Below, piece by piece: positions 1 through 9,371 of a DNA stretch of 64,000 nucleotides. The stretch is from Paracoccaceae bacterium. Lineage in GTDB: Bacteria; Pseudomonadota; Alphaproteobacteria; Rhodobacterales; Rhodobacteraceae. Position numbers and translations under genes: made by a program. Below the pieces are notes generated by a model. The model was not told the origin of the DNA. It was given only the letters and a program-made list of their open reading frames with translations, and did not search any database. Every line of letters begins with the position of its first letter. Positions within the stretch are counted from its first letter, which is position 1. The stretch spans positions 1-64,000 of the forward strand of contig JASBSV010000005.1 in assembly GCA_030148745.1 (NCBI GenBank), in the 5' to 3' direction.

Positions 1-48
1 TTTACCCTCTCGCCCGGCGGGCTGTTCGACGCGGCCGCCAAAGGCTGA
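1..48 (+). CDS. C-terminal fragment of an unidentified protein
   Basis: Frame 1 is open from the window edge for fifteen codons and closes at a TGA at 46-48, giving the tail FTLSPGGLFDAAAKG. Its codon use resembles the neighbouring genes and it stops 18 bp before the convergent end of rsmD, so a real gene entering from the left is likely. The fragment is too short to identify. No terminator hairpin is visible in the short gap to rsmD. Confidence 0.5.
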   Translation, partial: FTLSPGGLFDAAAKG

Positions 49-66
49 CCTGTCGGCGCAGGGTGC

Positions 67-639
67 TCAAGGCGCGCCGGGCGCGGCCAGCAGGGTGATA
101 TGGGTGTCGCCGTAGCGCCGTTGATCAAGCAGGGTGAAATCGGCGTCTGGCGGGAACTGCGGCTTTGCCTCTTCCCAGACAATCAGCGCCCCGGGCGCGA
201 TCCAGCCGCCGCTTTGCGCCGCCAACAGCGCCGCTGCGCCAAGGTTTTTGCCATAGGGCGGATCAAGAAAGACCAGCCCGGCCGCCCCGGCGCCTGCACT
301 CGCCGCCGGGCCCAGCCGTGTCGCATCGCGCCGGATGATCGTTGTGGCACCTTCTTCACGGCTTAGCGCGATGTTGCGCGACAGCAGGCTGTGGGATTTC
401 GGGCCGTTATCGACAAAGATCGCCCGCGCCGCGCCGCGCGAGAGCGCTTCAAGCCCCAATGCGCCGGTGCCCGCAAAAAGGTCCAGAACAACCGCCCCGT
501 CGATGACATCATGATGGCCGAGGATGTTGAACAGGCTTTCGCGAACCCGGTCGGGTGTGGGTCTGAGATGTGCGGCGCTATCGCCCTTGCCCAGCGATGC
601 AAGGGTCAGGCCGCGATGCTTGCCGGCGATGATCCTCAA
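67..639 (-). CDS. rsmD: 16S rRNA (guanine(966)-N2)-methyltransferase RsmD
   Basis: This 190-residue protein has the usual RsmD length and layout. RPTPDRVRESLFNIL lies near residues 26-40, the SAM-binding motif VLDLFAGTGALGLEALSRG at 51-69, and the catalytic DPPYG at 126-130, the family form of the N6/N2-methylase NPPY motif. RsmD methylates G966 of 16S rRNA in the small subunit. The start codon overlaps the stop of the upstream flavoprotein gene by 4 bp (ATGA), so the two are probably translated together, although no functional link is obvious. The long GC-rich open frames on the other strand here are shadows. Confidence 0.95.
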   Translation of the reverse strand: MRIIAGKHRGLTLASLGKGDSAAHLRPTPDRVRESLFNILGHHDVIDGAVVLDLFAGTGALGLEALSRGAARAIFVDNGPKSHSLLSRNIALSREEGATTIIRRDATRLGPAASAGAGAAGLVFLDPPYGKNLGAAALLAAQSGGWIAPGALIVWEEAKPQFPPDADFTLLDQRRYGDTHITLLAAPGAP

Positions 640-1847
640 CGTTTCAGAAGTGCTTTGAGGTCGGTGGCGGGGTCGGCAACCTCGGCCTCAGGCACGGATT
701 TACCGGCTTCGATCAGGCGCTTGCCGACCATATAGGCGCGCGGGTCGTTCATCGCATCCACGGCGATCAGCCGCCCGTCACGATAATACCAATGGGATAC
801 CGCGCCATCCTTTTCGCCGGGGCGCACGGCGACGCGGTCATAACCGGCGTTCAGCCCGGCAATCTGTAGTTTGACGTCATATTGATCGGACCAGAACCAG
901 GGGTGCGGATCATAGATCTTTTCCGCGCCCAGCAGGTTTTCGGCGATCAGTTCGGCCTGATCTATGGCGTTCTGCACGCTTTCAAGACGAATGCGCGCAC
1001 CCCGCCATGGAAATGAGGCGCAATCGCCCGCCGCCCATATCGACGGATTCGATGTGCGGCCATAGGCATCGGTTGAAATGCCATTATCCATCTCTAACCC
1101 GGCCGCTTCTGCAAGGGCGGATGAGGGCGTTATGCCAACCCCGACAATCGCCATGTCGACGGCAATCTCGCGCCCGTCGCTCAGGCGGGCACCGGTGACT
1201 TTGCCGTCACCTGTAAGCCGCTCAAGCCCGATATTTTCCAGAATCTCGACCCCGTGCGAGCGGTGCAGAGCGCGAAAATAATCCGAGGTTTCCGGTGCCG
1301 CCACCCGCCCCAGAATACGCTCGGCCATTTCGACAAGGGTCACCTTCATCCCGCGTTTGGCCGCCACCGCCGCCGCCTCAAGGCCGATATAGCCGCCGCC
1401 GATCACCAGAACATGGGCATCCGGCGCCACATGGGGGGCAATATGGTTGATGTCGGCAAGGGTGCGCACGGTAAAGACGCCGTCCAGAGCGCCGCCTATC
1501 GCTGCCGGCAGGCGGCGCGGCTCGGACCCCGTGGTCAGCACCAGATCGTCATAGCTTAGCACCTCGGACCCGAGCGTGACGGTTTTCGCGGCCGGATCGA
1601 TGGCATCGACCGGCCTGCCCAGTCGCAGCTTTATCTTTTGGTCTGCGTAAAAGCTTTCGGGGCGCAGATAAAGGCGCTCTTCGCCCATCTCGCCCAGAAG
1701 ATAGGCTTTGGACAGCGGCGGGCGCTGATAGGGGGGGACCGGTTCGGCGCCGATAAGCGTAATTTCGCCGCCAAATCCCAGACTGCGCAGTTTTGCGCTC
1801 AGAGATGCCCCCGCCTGGCCGGCGCCAACGACAACGATATGGCTCAT
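636..1847 (-). CDS. FAD-dependent ferredoxin/rubredoxin reductase-like oxidoreductase
   Basis: The 403-residue protein is a two-dinucleotide-binding-domain flavoprotein. The N-terminal FAD motif GAGQAG is at residues 8-13, a second GGGYIG motif near residue 150 should bind NAD(P)H, and WAAGDCA near residue 275 is the second FAD contact. A C-terminal reductase domain follows. The order matches putidaredoxin reductase, rhodocoxin reductase and other ferredoxin reductases that pass electrons from NAD(P)H to a small iron-sulfur protein. No ferredoxin, Rieske or P450 gene is adjacent, so the partner is unknown. It shares a 4-bp overlap with rsmD and is probably the first gene of that pair. Confidence 0.88.
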   Translation of the reverse strand: MSHIVVVGAGQAGASLSAKLRSLGFGGEITLIGAEPVPPYQRPPLSKAYLLGEMGEERLYLRPESFYADQKIKLRLGRPVDAIDPAAKTVTLGSEVLSYDDLVLTTGSEPRRLPAAIGGALDGVFTVRTLADINHIAPHVAPDAHVLVIGGGYIGLEAAAVAAKRGMKVTLVEMAERILGRVAAPETSDYFRALHRSHGVEILENIGLERLTGDGKVTGARLSDGREIAVDMAIVGVGITPSSALAEAAGLEMDNGISTDAYGRTSNPSIWAAGDCASFPWRGARIRLESVQNAIDQAELIAENLLGAEKIYDPHPWFWSDQYDVKLQIAGLNAGYDRVAVRPGEKDGAVSHWYYRDGRLIAVDAMNDPRAYMVGKRLIEAGKSVPEAEVADPATDLKALLKR

Positions 1848-1929
1848 TTCGGCATCCCCTGCTTTCCTTTTCGCCGGGTCAGCCTATATCCGGGGGAAGA
1901 GGAATTACAATCATCGAGAAGGCACGACA

Positions 1930-2418
1930 ATGACGATTTCCCAGGGCGACAGGCTGCCGGATGCAAATCTTTTGAAAATCGGTGAAAACGGCCCCGAAAC
2001 GGTCAACCTGTCGAGCAGGACGAAGGGGCGCAAAGTGGTGATCTTTGCCGTTCCGGGGGCCTATACCCCGACCTGCCATTCGGCGCATGTTCCCAGCTTT
2101 ATCCGCACCAAGGATGGCTTTGATGCCAAGGGCGTGGACGAGATTATCTGTATTTCGGTCAACGATCCGCATGTGATGAAGGCCTGGGGCGATGCCACGG
2201 GTGCCAGCGCGGCAGGTCTGACGCTTCTGGCCGATGCTGATGGCGCCTTTACCCGCGCGCTGGGCATGGATTTCACCGCCGCGCCGGCGGGCCTGATCGG
2301 GCGCTCAAAACGCTATGCGATGTATGTCGAGGACGGTCAGGTGCGCGTTCTGCATTGCGAGGAAAGCCCGGGAACCTGCGAAGTTTCCGGCGGCGAAGCG
2401 ATGCTTGACGCGATCTGA
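1930..2418 (+). CDS. Peroxiredoxin, Prx5/AhpE-like type
   Basis: The protein has 162 residues, typical of type 5 peroxiredoxins. The peroxidatic cysteine sits in PGAYTPTCHSAHVPSF, with Cys49 following the conserved Pro and Thr. Such enzymes reduce hydroperoxides using thioredoxin or glutathione. Two more cysteines occur in the C-terminal HCEESPGTCEVSGG stretch and could resolve the sulfenic acid. A GAGAAGG ribosome-binding site precedes the ATG. The gene is divergent from the flavoprotein gene and convergent with mscS. A GC-rich inverted repeat, 2432-2438 with 2449-2455, lies after the stop but lacks a T-run. Confidence 0.92.
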   Translation: MTISQGDRLPDANLLKIGENGPETVNLSSRTKGRKVVIFAVPGAYTPTCHSAHVPSFIRTKDGFDAKGVDEIICISVNDPHVMKAWGDATGASAAGLTLLADADGAFTRALGMDFTAAPAGLIGRSKRYAMYVEDGQVRVLHCEESPGTCEVSGGEAMLDAI

Positions 2419-2462
2419 ATTGAGGTCGGCACCCGCGCGCGTCGGCTTGCGCGGGGGTCCGG

Positions 2463-3302
2463 TCATTGCCCGGTCTGAATGATGGTCCGGGTCGGAAAGG
2501 GGATTTCGACGCCGGCCTTGTCCAGCGCCTCTTTCACCGCGCGTTTCATATCGGCCTGATAGGCAAAATAATCGCTGGAGGCGACCCAGACGCGCACCAG
2601 AAAATCGACCGAGCTGGCATTGAGGTTGTTCACCTGAATGAAAGGCTCGGGCTCGCTCAGCGATCTGGGGTCGGCCATGATCGTGTCACGAATGATCGTC
2701 TCGGCCTTGGCAAGATCGGCGCCATAGCCAACGCCAAAGGTCCATTCGGCGCGGCGATGCTCGTAGCTTGAATAATTGGTGATTGCTGTTCCCCAGATCG
2801 AAGCATTGGGGACAATAACCTGCACGTTCCCGACCGAGGCGATTTCGGTGGTGAAGATCGACACTTCCTTGACCGTGCCCATCTGCCCTGCTGCCTGAAT
2901 GAAGTCACCCTTCTTGAAGGGGCGGAACATGATCAGCATCACCCCAGCCGCGATATTGGACAGGGTTCCCTGCAATGCCAGCCCGATTGCCAGACCCGCA
3001 GCACCGATAATCGCGATAAGCGATGCGGTCTGAACCCCAAACCGGTTCAGAATGAAGACCCCGGCAAAGGCCAGAATTACATATCGCGTAACCGACCCCA
3101 GAAAGGCAAAAAGCGTATCGTCGACCTTGTCATATTCCTCGCCCAGCCGGATCAGGCGATGCCGCGCCCAGCTTGAAAAGATAAAAGCGGCGATCAGGAT
3201 AAAGATCGCAAGAAACAGGTTGCCCGCCACCGCGGCAAGCCATTGCGGCGACAGGATATCGCCAACCGTAATCCCGTTTATGATGACGGTATCCATAGTC
3301 AT
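2463..3302 (-). CDS. mscS: Small-conductance mechanosensitive channel, MscS family
   Basis: The 279-residue protein matches the E. coli MscS layout. There are three hydrophobic segments, at about residues 20-45, 65-88 and 93-130. The third is the Gly/Ala-rich pore helix [20 protein letters not shown], followed by the [14 protein letters not shown] linker into the cytoplasmic beta domain. Such channels open under membrane tension and release solutes during hypo-osmotic shock. Its start overlaps the phhB stop by 4 bp, making it the last gene of a five-gene minus-strand run that begins at ridA. Confidence 0.93.
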   Translation of the reverse strand: MTMDTVIINGITVGDILSPQWLAAVAGNLFLAIFILIAAFIFSSWARHRLIRLGEEYDKVDDTLFAFLGSVTRYVILAFAGVFILNRFGVQTASLIAIIGAAGLAIGLALQGTLSNIAAGVMLIMFRPFKKGDFIQAAGQMGTVKEVSIFTTEIASVGNVQVIVPNASIWGTAITNYSSYEHRRAEWTFGVGYGADLAKAETIIRDTIMADPRSLSEPEPFIQVNNLNASSVDFLVRVWVASSDYFAYQADMKRAVKEALDKAGVEIPFPTRTIIQTGQ

Positions 3303-3592
3303 TTAAGTGCATCCATTTTTTGTGCCAGTTTCACGTCGAGCCCGGTCAGACCGCCGGCGTCATGCGTGCTGAGCGTGACCTCGACCCGGTTGTAGACATT
3401 CGACCATTCGGGATGATGGTTCAGCTTTTCGGCCCAGAGAGCGGCGCGCGTCATCCAGCCGAAGGCGGCGATGAAACTGCCAAACTCGAAGGTCTTGCAG
3501 ATCGCGTCACGCCCCTGAACCATTTGCCAGCCAGCATCGAAAAGCGGGGCCAGTTGCTCGCGCTGTTCCGTTTCGCTCAGTTTCTCTGTCAT
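3299..3592 (-). CDS. phhB: Pterin-4a-carbinolamine dehydratase
   Basis: The 97-residue protein has the family signature [17 protein letters not shown] with the paired histidines at 59-60 and Pro61. The enzyme dehydrates 4a-hydroxytetrahydropterin, recycling the cofactor of aromatic amino acid hydroxylases. No phenylalanine hydroxylase gene is present in the window, so the local partner is unknown; many bacteria carry phhB without one. It lies 2 bp after the FemAB-like gene and overlaps mscS by 4 bp, consistent with one transcript. Confidence 0.93.
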   Translation of the reverse strand: MTEKLSETEQREQLAPLFDAGWQMVQGRDAICKTFEFGSFIAAFGWMTRAALWAEKLNHHPEWSNVYNRVEVTLSTHDAGGLTGLDVKLAQKMDALK

Positions 3593-3594
3593 GA

Positions 3595-4776
3595 TCAGTC
3601 CTCCGACATGGTTTTTCTGAAGGGGCCATAGGCGGTCAGAACCTCGATATCGTGGTCAACCGCCTGACGCTCGGCCTCAAGATACTGACCGATGGCGTCA
3701 CGGAACCCCTCATCGGCCACCCAGTGAAGCGAATGTGTGACCGCCGGCATATAGCCGCGCGCCAGCTTGTGCTCGCCCTGCGCGCCAGCCTCGACACGCG
3801 CAAGCCCGTGGTCAATGGCAAAATCGATCGCCTGATAATAGCAAAGCTCGAAATGCAGGCAGGGGTGATCTTCGGTGCAGCCCCAGTAGCGGCCAAAAAG
3901 TGCGTCGCGGCCGATAAAGTTGAGGGCCCCGGCAATATACTCCCCGCCACGCTCGGCCAGAACCAGCGCGATATCATCGCGTAGAGTGTCCTGAGCGCAG
4001 TCGAAAAAATCGCGCGTCAGGTAAGGGGTGCCCCATTTGCGCGCGCCGGTGTCCTGATAAAACCGCCAGAAGGCATCCCAGTGATGCGGCTCGATTTGAT
4101 CGCCGGTAAGCGTTCGGATCCGCCCGCCGAACCCTTGGGCGGCGCTGCGCTCCTTGCGGATATTCTTGCGTTTTCGCGACGACAACCCGGCCAGAAAACA
4201 ACCGAAATCGGCGTATCCCCGGTTGTGCCAGTGAAACTGTTGCGAGGTGCGGTGCATCAGGCCCATGGCCTGACCTGCCTCGGCCTCGTCCTGCGTGCAA
4301 AAGGTGATGTGAAGGGAAGAAAGCCGGTTTTCGGCGGCAAGCTGAACCGCGCCCTGAACCAATGCCGATTTACCAATCGCGCCCAGCCCCGGCCGCGTCA
4401 GAAGCCGCCGTCCGGTGGCGGGCGTGAATGGAACGGCCATCTGAAGCTTGGGGTAATAACGCCCGCCGGCGCGTTCATAAGCATGGGCCCAGTTGTGATC
4501 GAAGATATATTCGCCCTGACTGTGGCTTTTGGCGTAAAGCGGCGCGACAGCGATAACCTGCCCCCCCAGTTCGGCGGTCAGATACTGTGGCTGCCATCCG
4601 GTGCCACGACCCACCGATCCGCTGTCTTCCAGTGCTTTCAAAAAGCGATGGGTCGTAAACGGGTCGGCAGGACGCCCGCCGTCCGATGCTTCGGGGGCGG
4701 CGCAGGCGTCCCACGTTGTGGCGTCGATCTGCGAAAGCGACGACAGGACGTTGATTTCGATACGTTGTTCAGTCAT
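3595..4776 (-). CDS. FemAB/GNAT-like acyltransferase (DUF482 type)
   Basis: The 393-residue protein has features of the FemAB-like (DUF482/PF04339) family of GNAT-fold acyltransferases: a [13 protein letters not shown] segment in the N-terminal third, [13 protein letters not shown] in the middle, and a C-terminal [17 protein letters not shown] followed by [18 protein letters not shown] recognise these from proteobacterial proteins annotated as peptidoglycan-biosynthesis or N-acyltransferase proteins, whose substrate is not firmly known. It sits between GDPD and phhB on the minus strand with small gaps. No signal peptide is visible, so it is probably cytoplasmic. Confidence 0.85.
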   Translation of the reverse strand: MTEQRIEINVLSSLSQIDATTWDACAAPEASDGGRPADPFTTHRFLKALEDSGSVGRGTGWQPQYLTAELGGQVIAVAPLYAKSHSQGEYIFDHNWAHAYERAGGRYYPKLQMAVPFTPATGRRLLTRPGLGAIGKSALVQGAVQLAAENRLSSLHITFCTQDEAEAGQAMGLMHRTSQQFHWHNRGYADFGCFLAGLSSRKRKNIRKERSAAQGFGGRIRTLTGDQIEPHHWDAFWRFYQDTGARKWGTPYLTRDFFDCAQDTLRDDIALVLAERGGEYIAGALNFIGRDALFGRYWGCTEDHPCLHFELCYYQAIDFAIDHGLARVEAGAQGEHKLARGYMPAVTHSLHWVADEGFRDAIGQYLEAERQAVDHDIEVLTAYGPFRKTMSED

Positions 4777-4800
4777 TTTTGTGCGGCATGATGCCTGACA

Positions 4801-5604
4801 CTAGGTGGGCCGCCCTGTCGTCAGGTCAAGCCCGCCGGGTGCTGCATAATTTTCAAAGGTAATGTTTTCGGCGATTTTGCGGGCCTCTGCCTCGGCCTTG
4901 GGCGACCGGATGGTCCAGCACAGAATATGCGCTCCCTGCTCTTTCAACTCGGCCACGCGGGGCGAGCCAAGGTCTTTGGCCTCGTGACTGATGAAGCTGG
5001 CGCCAATGTCGCCGAAATCGGGAATGGCGCGCAGCCGCTCGCGGGTGGCGGGTTTCAGGGTTTTCCAGTCGCTGGCCTTATAGGCGCTGGTCACAAGGCC
5101 GCGCGCCAGAGAGGGGGCCACTTCGGCCATTGTGCGAATGGAATGGGGATTGAAGGACATGACCGCTACCGGCCCGTCGTACCCGGCCAGATGTCGGGCC
5201 ACCTGCGCCTCAAGCGGGCCGACGTTCGGGCCCATCTGCCCGTCCTGATCCTTGATCTCAACCAGCAGCGGCACCTGCCCGCGCACAAGCGCCAGAACCT
5301 CCTTCAGCGTCGGTATGCCTTCGTCGCCATGGCGCAGCGGCACTGCCGAAAGCTCGGCCGCGCTATGCAGGTGCAGGGCGCCCTGCGCGGTGGTCAGCCG
5401 CCCCAGATGGTAGTCATGGAAAACCATCGCCTGATCGTCCGACGACAGCTGAACATCGATTTCGATGCCATATCCGGCCTCGATTGCTGCGCGGATACTG
5501 GCGCGCGAGTTTTCCGGCCGGCCCGCCGCAATGTCGTGAAAGCCGCGATGCGCCAGCGGCGGGACCAGAAACAGCGGATCAAGGGGGGCGACGGGGTGTG
5601 CCAT
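4801..5604 (-). CDS. Glycerophosphodiester phosphodiesterase family protein
   Basis: The 267-residue protein has the GDPD catalytic residues: HRG at 19-21, the metal-binding pair in GIEIDVQ (Glu48, Asp50) and His63 in VFHDYHLGRL. GDPD enzymes hydrolyse glycerophosphodiesters to glycerol-3-phosphate and an alcohol. No signal peptide is visible, suggesting a cytoplasmic form of the UgpQ type. It lies 26 bp downstream of ridA and 24 bp upstream of the FemAB-like gene, in the same five-gene run. Confidence 0.92.
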   Translation of the reverse strand: MAHPVAPLDPLFLVPPLAHRGFHDIAAGRPENSRASIRAAIEAGYGIEIDVQLSSDDQAMVFHDYHLGRLTTAQGALHLHSAAELSAVPLRHGDEGIPTLKEVLALVRGQVPLLVEIKDQDGQMGPNVGPLEAQVARHLAGYDGPVAVMSFNPHSIRTMAEVAPSLARGLVTSAYKASDWKTLKPATRERLRAIPDFGDIGASFISHEAKDLGSPRVAELKEQGAHILCWTIRSPKAEAEARKIAENITFENYAAPGGLDLTTGRPT

Positions 5605-5630
5605 GTGGCGGGGTCCTGCACTGAGCGGGG

Positions 5631-6092
5631 TTAGCGGATCTGAAAGATACCCTCAATCTCGACCGCCACGCCAAGCGGCAGCGAGGCAGCGCTGACCGCT
5701 GAGCGGCTATGAGAGCCCGCGTCATCCAGAACCTCGACCAGAAAATCAGAGGCGCCGTTGATCACCTTGGGCTGATCGGTGAAATCACCGGTGGAGTTTA
5801 CAAAGCCGGTCAGTTTGACAACCCGGACTAGCCGGTCGAGATCGCCCTCACAGGCCGCTTTGATCTGGGCCAGAAGGCCAATTGCGCAGGTCTTGGCAGC
5901 TGCGGCACCCTCTTCGGTCGCCATATCCGCGCCCAGCTTGCCGGTGATCAGCCCGTCCGGCCCGTTCGAGATCTGGCCCGAGACGTAAACCATGTCGCCC
6001 ACCCGCACGAAAGGCACGTAATTGGCCGCAGGCGCCGGGGCGCTGGGCAGGGTGACGCCAAGTTCGCTGAGGCGTGTTTCAATCTTCGACAT
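5631..6092 (-). CDS. RidA family protein (YjgF/YER057c/UK114)
   Basis: The protein has about 153 residues and the RidA fold, including YVSGQISNGPDG in the first half and the C-terminal signature HSRSAVSAASLPLGVAVEIE, which carries the conserved arginine. RidA proteins hydrolyse reactive enamine/imine intermediates formed by PLP enzymes, though this longer subgroup is less well characterised. I chose the ATG at 6092: an AAGGA ribosome-binding site touches the ATG at 6101, leaving no spacer, but sits at a normal distance from 6092. It is the first gene of the run continuing with GDPD, the FemAB-like gene, phhB and mscS. Confidence 0.9.
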   Translation of the reverse strand: MSKIETRLSELGVTLPSAPAPAANYVPFVRVGDMVYVSGQISNGPDGLITGKLGADMATEEGAAAAKTCAIGLLAQIKAACEGDLDRLVRVVKLTGFVNSTGDFTDQPKVINGASDFLVEVLDDAGSHSRSAVSAASLPLGVAVEIEGIFQIR

Positions 6093-6159
6093 ATTGGGCA
6101 TCCTTCTATCAAGCTTGCCCAGAAGCTAACGCCGGGCCGGGCGGGGGAAAAGCGGGAAA

Positions 6160-7470
6160 TCAGCTTTCGCGGAAGGCTTTGCGGAAATAATCGGCCAGAG
6201 GGGCCAGAAGAAATGCCATCGGGCTGCGGTCACCGGTCCGAATGAAAGCCTCGACCGGAAGGCCGGGGCGGAGAACTTGCCCGCCGGCCAACCGGGCCTC
6301 TTCGCCCGGCAGGATCTCGATCCGGGCGCGGTAAAAGCTGCTGTTTGTCGCTTCGTCGGAAAAGGCGTCGGCCGATATCCGAAGAATGCGGCCCCGCAGG
6401 CTGGGCGTGGTTTTCTGGTCAAAGCCGGGAAAGCGCAGATCGACCATCTGACCGGCAAAGACCTGATCGACGTGAACGGGGGGGGTGCGCGCATTGACCA
6501 GCATCGGGCGGTCCTGCGGGACGATATAAAGCACCGCCTGCGCGGGCCTGATTACCGAACGTTCTGCAAACACCGCAAGATCATACACAATGCCCGAGAC
6601 CGGCGCGCGAATGTCAAGCCGGCTTAGCCGTTCGCGCAGGGTTATCCGCTCCTGCGCCAGCTCGACCAGACGTGGCTCAATCTCGCGCAGGGTGGTGATG
6701 GCGGTCTCTCGCAGGCCACTTTCAACCTTGAGGATTTCGATGCCGATTTCAGTGATCCGTTCGGCGGAAAGTGCCATCTGCGCCGAAAGTTCGCCCGCGA
6801 GGCCGCGAAGGCGAACCTTCTCGCGCCGAAGGCCAAGGACGCGGGATCGCTGGGTCAGACCGCGATCAAGAAGCATCTCCTGATTGCGCATCTCGGCATC
6901 GATCAGCGCGGTCTGCTCGGTCGATGCCTGTTTCTGGGCAGCAAGGCCGGTAATCTGATCCCTGATCTGCGCCCGGCGCTTGCGCAGCTGATCAACCTGC
7001 TGCCTGCGGGCGGTTCGGCGTGCGTCGAACAGGCGATTTTGCCCCTGCATCAATGCCACGAGAGCCTCGGAGTGCGGCGCGCTTTCGGCGAGGGCCGGAT
7101 CGAAGGTGATGGCGCGGGCGCCGTCGCGTTCGGCGCGCAACCGGTCCTGCCGTGCCAGCAGCGCGAAAAAACGGGCGTCGACCACGGCGAGGCGGGCGCG
7201 TAACTGGCCAGGATCAAGCCGGATCAGGGTGTCGCCGCGCGCAACGGTGTCGCCTTCGTCGATCAGAACCGCCTCGACCACCCCGCCATCGGGATGCTGA
7301 ATGATCTGCCGGTTGCGGGCCACTTCGAGCCGCCCGCCCGCGATCACCGCGCCCGAAAGCGAGGAAAACACCGACCAGGCGCCGAAACCGCCCAGCAAAA
7401 TAGCGATGATCGCGGCACCCGACAGGATCAGCCCCCTGACCTGCCACTCGGCCGCGGGCGGCCTGATCAC
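6160..7470 (-). CDS. Type I secretion membrane fusion protein, HlyD/PrtE family
   Basis: The 436-residue protein has one N-terminal transmembrane helix (about residues 13-35), a biotinyl-lipoyl-like half motif around HPDGGVVEAVLIDEGDTVARG (split by the hairpin), a long helical hairpin at about 100-270 rich in Arg, Gln and Glu, and a C-terminal beta-barrel region. This is the periplasmic adaptor of a type I secretion system, joining the inner-membrane ABC exporter to a TolC-like outer-membrane channel. Its start overlaps the exporter gene by 4 bp. No RTX-type substrate or TolC gene is adjacent. Confidence 0.93.
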   Translation of the reverse strand: MIRPPAAEWQVRGLILSGAAIIAILLGGFGAWSVFSSLSGAVIAGGRLEVARNRQIIQHPDGGVVEAVLIDEGDTVARGDTLIRLDPGQLRARLAVVDARFFALLARQDRLRAERDGARAITFDPALAESAPHSEALVALMQGQNRLFDARRTARRQQVDQLRKRRAQIRDQITGLAAQKQASTEQTALIDAEMRNQEMLLDRGLTQRSRVLGLRREKVRLRGLAGELSAQMALSAERITEIGIEILKVESGLRETAITTLREIEPRLVELAQERITLRERLSRLDIRAPVSGIVYDLAVFAERSVIRPAQAVLYIVPQDRPMLVNARTPPVHVDQVFAGQMVDLRFPGFDQKTTPSLRGRILRISADAFSDEATNSSFYRARIEILPGEEARLAGGQVLRPGLPVEAFIRTGDRSPMAFLLAPLADYFRKAFRES

Positions 7471-9200
7471 GCAACGCCCCCGGTCTTGCCAGCGGCGATC
7501 TGATCGTGGTTTTGCACCAGTTGACGCAGCACCGCCTCCTTGCGGCCAAAGGCGCGGCGGGTGCCGTTTTCAAGCATCAGCAAATGATCGCATTCCTGTA
7601 TCGCGGCGGGCCTGTGCGCCATGATCAGCACCGATTTGCCGCTTTTCTTCATTTGCCGGACAGCCGCGTTCAAAGCGTCAGAGCCGGAATTGTCGAGATT
7701 GGCATTCGGCTCATCAAGGATCAGAAGAACCGGATCGCCGAACAGCGCGCGGGCAAGGCCGATCCGCTGGATCTGCCCCCCCGACAGCCGGCTGGCCGTT
7801 GCCGAAACCTCTGTGTCATAGCCTTGGGGCAGGGTCAGGATCAGCTCATGCGCTGCGGCCAGTTTTGCGGCCCGAACGATCATTTCGGGGTCCGGATCGT
7901 CGGACAGCCGCGCGATGTTTTGCGCAATCGTGCCATCGAACAGCTGAACCCGCTGCGGCAGATAACCGATATACCGGCCCAGCTCATCGGGCTCATATTG
8001 TCCGATCGCGGCCCGATCCAGACGGATGCTGCCGGCCGCCGCTGGCCAGACCCCGGTCAGGGCGCGGGCCAGCGTGGTTTTTCCCGCCCCGCTTGGGCCG
8101 ATGACGCCGACCGCCTGCCCGGGTTCGACGGTAAAGGACACCATGCGCAGGGCGGCCTGCTTTTCCTGCGGTGGCCGCACCGTCAGCTGATGCACCCAAA
8201 GCGCGGCGCGCGGTCTGGGCAGCGGCAAGGGCTGCGCTTGTGGCGGGACCTCGCTCAAAAGCGTGGCCAGCCCGTTCCAGCCTTTGATCGCGCGTTGCAC
8301 CACGGCCCATTGCCCGATCACCGTTTCAACCGGCGCCAGCCCGCGGCCCAGAAGAATGGAGGCCGCAACCATGGCGCCGGCGCTAAGTTGATCGGCCAGA
8401 ACCAGATAGGCGCCAAATGCCAGCATCGCCGATTGCAAAAACAGCCGCCATGTTCGCGAGGCCACCAGAAACCCGCCGCTGCGGTCGCTCAGGGCGATGT
8501 TGCGGATCAGGCTGCTGCGGCGCGCGGCCTGCCAGCGTTGAAACGCCGCGCGGCGCATTCCCAGGCTCTGAACCGTCTCGGCCTGCTCGTGAATCCGCGC
8601 CGACCAGTCATAGGCATGCTGCGCGGCACCGTTCGCCTGGGCGATCAGCTGGCGCGTGGCGATCTGATTGAGCAGGGCCGTCAGAATCAGAATCCCGCCG
8701 CCGATGATCGCCAAGAGGCCCAGAAGGGGGTGAAAAATCAGGATCGCGGCCATGAACAACGGTGTCCATGGCAGATCGAACGCCGCCGCCAGAACCGGCG
8801 ATGACAGCAGACTTTGCACCGCCTCAAGCTCGGCCACCGCGCGGCCGGGGCTGCCCGGCTGCCTGCCCGCACCCGCCCTGCGGAGCGAGGCGGAAAATAC
8901 CCGAAGCTCCAGCCGCGACTGAAACCGCGCCCCGATACGCGCCAGAATGCGGCCGCGCAGAAAATCCAGAAGCCCCATCACAAGAAAGAGAAAAACCACC
9001 AGCAGGAATAGCGCCGCCAGAGTTTGCTCGGACCTGCTTGTCAGGACCCGGTCATAGACCTGCAACATGAAAAGCGGACCGGTCAGCATCAGGAGATTGA
9101 CAAAAACGCTGAAAATCGCGACCGCCCAGAATGCCGCGCGGGCCTGACGACGTGCGCTGCGCAGCTCTTTCAGCCCGGTTTGGCGGTCGCTTGCCTGCAC
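7467..9200 (-). CDS. Type I secretion ABC transporter permease/ATPase, PrtD family
   Basis: The 577-residue protein is a half-transporter. A membrane domain with several hydrophobic helices spans about 25-300, and an ATPase domain follows with Walker A GPSGAGKTTLA, signature LSGGQIQR, Walker B VLLILDEPNANLD and an H-loop in MAHRP. No N-terminal peptidase or CLD domain is present, which fits the PrtD/AprD class that exports RTX proteases and related proteins. It is co-transcribed with the HlyD-family gene. The secreted substrate is not in this window, so the cargo cannot be named. Confidence 0.93.
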   Translation of the reverse strand: MQASDRQTGLKELRSARRQARAAFWAVAIFSVFVNLLMLTGPLFMLQVYDRVLTSRSEQTLAALFLLVVFLFLVMGLLDFLRGRILARIGARFQSRLELRVFSASLRRAGAGRQPGSPGRAVAELEAVQSLLSSPVLAAAFDLPWTPLFMAAILIFHPLLGLLAIIGGGILILTALLNQIATRQLIAQANGAAQHAYDWSARIHEQAETVQSLGMRRAAFQRWQAARRSSLIRNIALSDRSGGFLVASRTWRLFLQSAMLAFGAYLVLADQLSAGAMVAASILLGRGLAPVETVIGQWAVVQRAIKGWNGLATLLSEVPPQAQPLPLPRPRAALWVHQLTVRPPQEKQAALRMVSFTVEPGQAVGVIGPSGAGKTTLARALTGVWPAAAGSIRLDRAAIGQYEPDELGRYIGYLPQRVQLFDGTIAQNIARLSDDPDPEMIVRAAKLAAAHELILTLPQGYDTEVSATASRLSGGQIQRIGLARALFGDPVLLILDEPNANLDNSGSDALNAAVRQMKKSGKSVLIMAHRPAAIQECDHLLMLENGTRRAFGRKEAVLRQLVQNHDQIAAGKTGGVA

Positions 9201-9371
9201 GCCTGACGCTCCAGCGGTTTGTTGCCCATTCCCCGTGTCAATGAATTCAGAGGTTTGCGCCGTAATTTGTCACTGATCTGCCACAGGGCGTCCCGATCCG
9301 GGCGGTCCGCTCTGGGCTTTTCCTTCCAGTGCAGTATGAGTGGAAAAATACAAACAAGACGTTGAGACGGA

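Noticed and set aside
2432..2455. Hairpin CCCGCGC-N10-GCGCGGG between the peroxiredoxin gene and mscS
   Set aside because: No T-run on either strand; it may help termination but cannot be called on its own.
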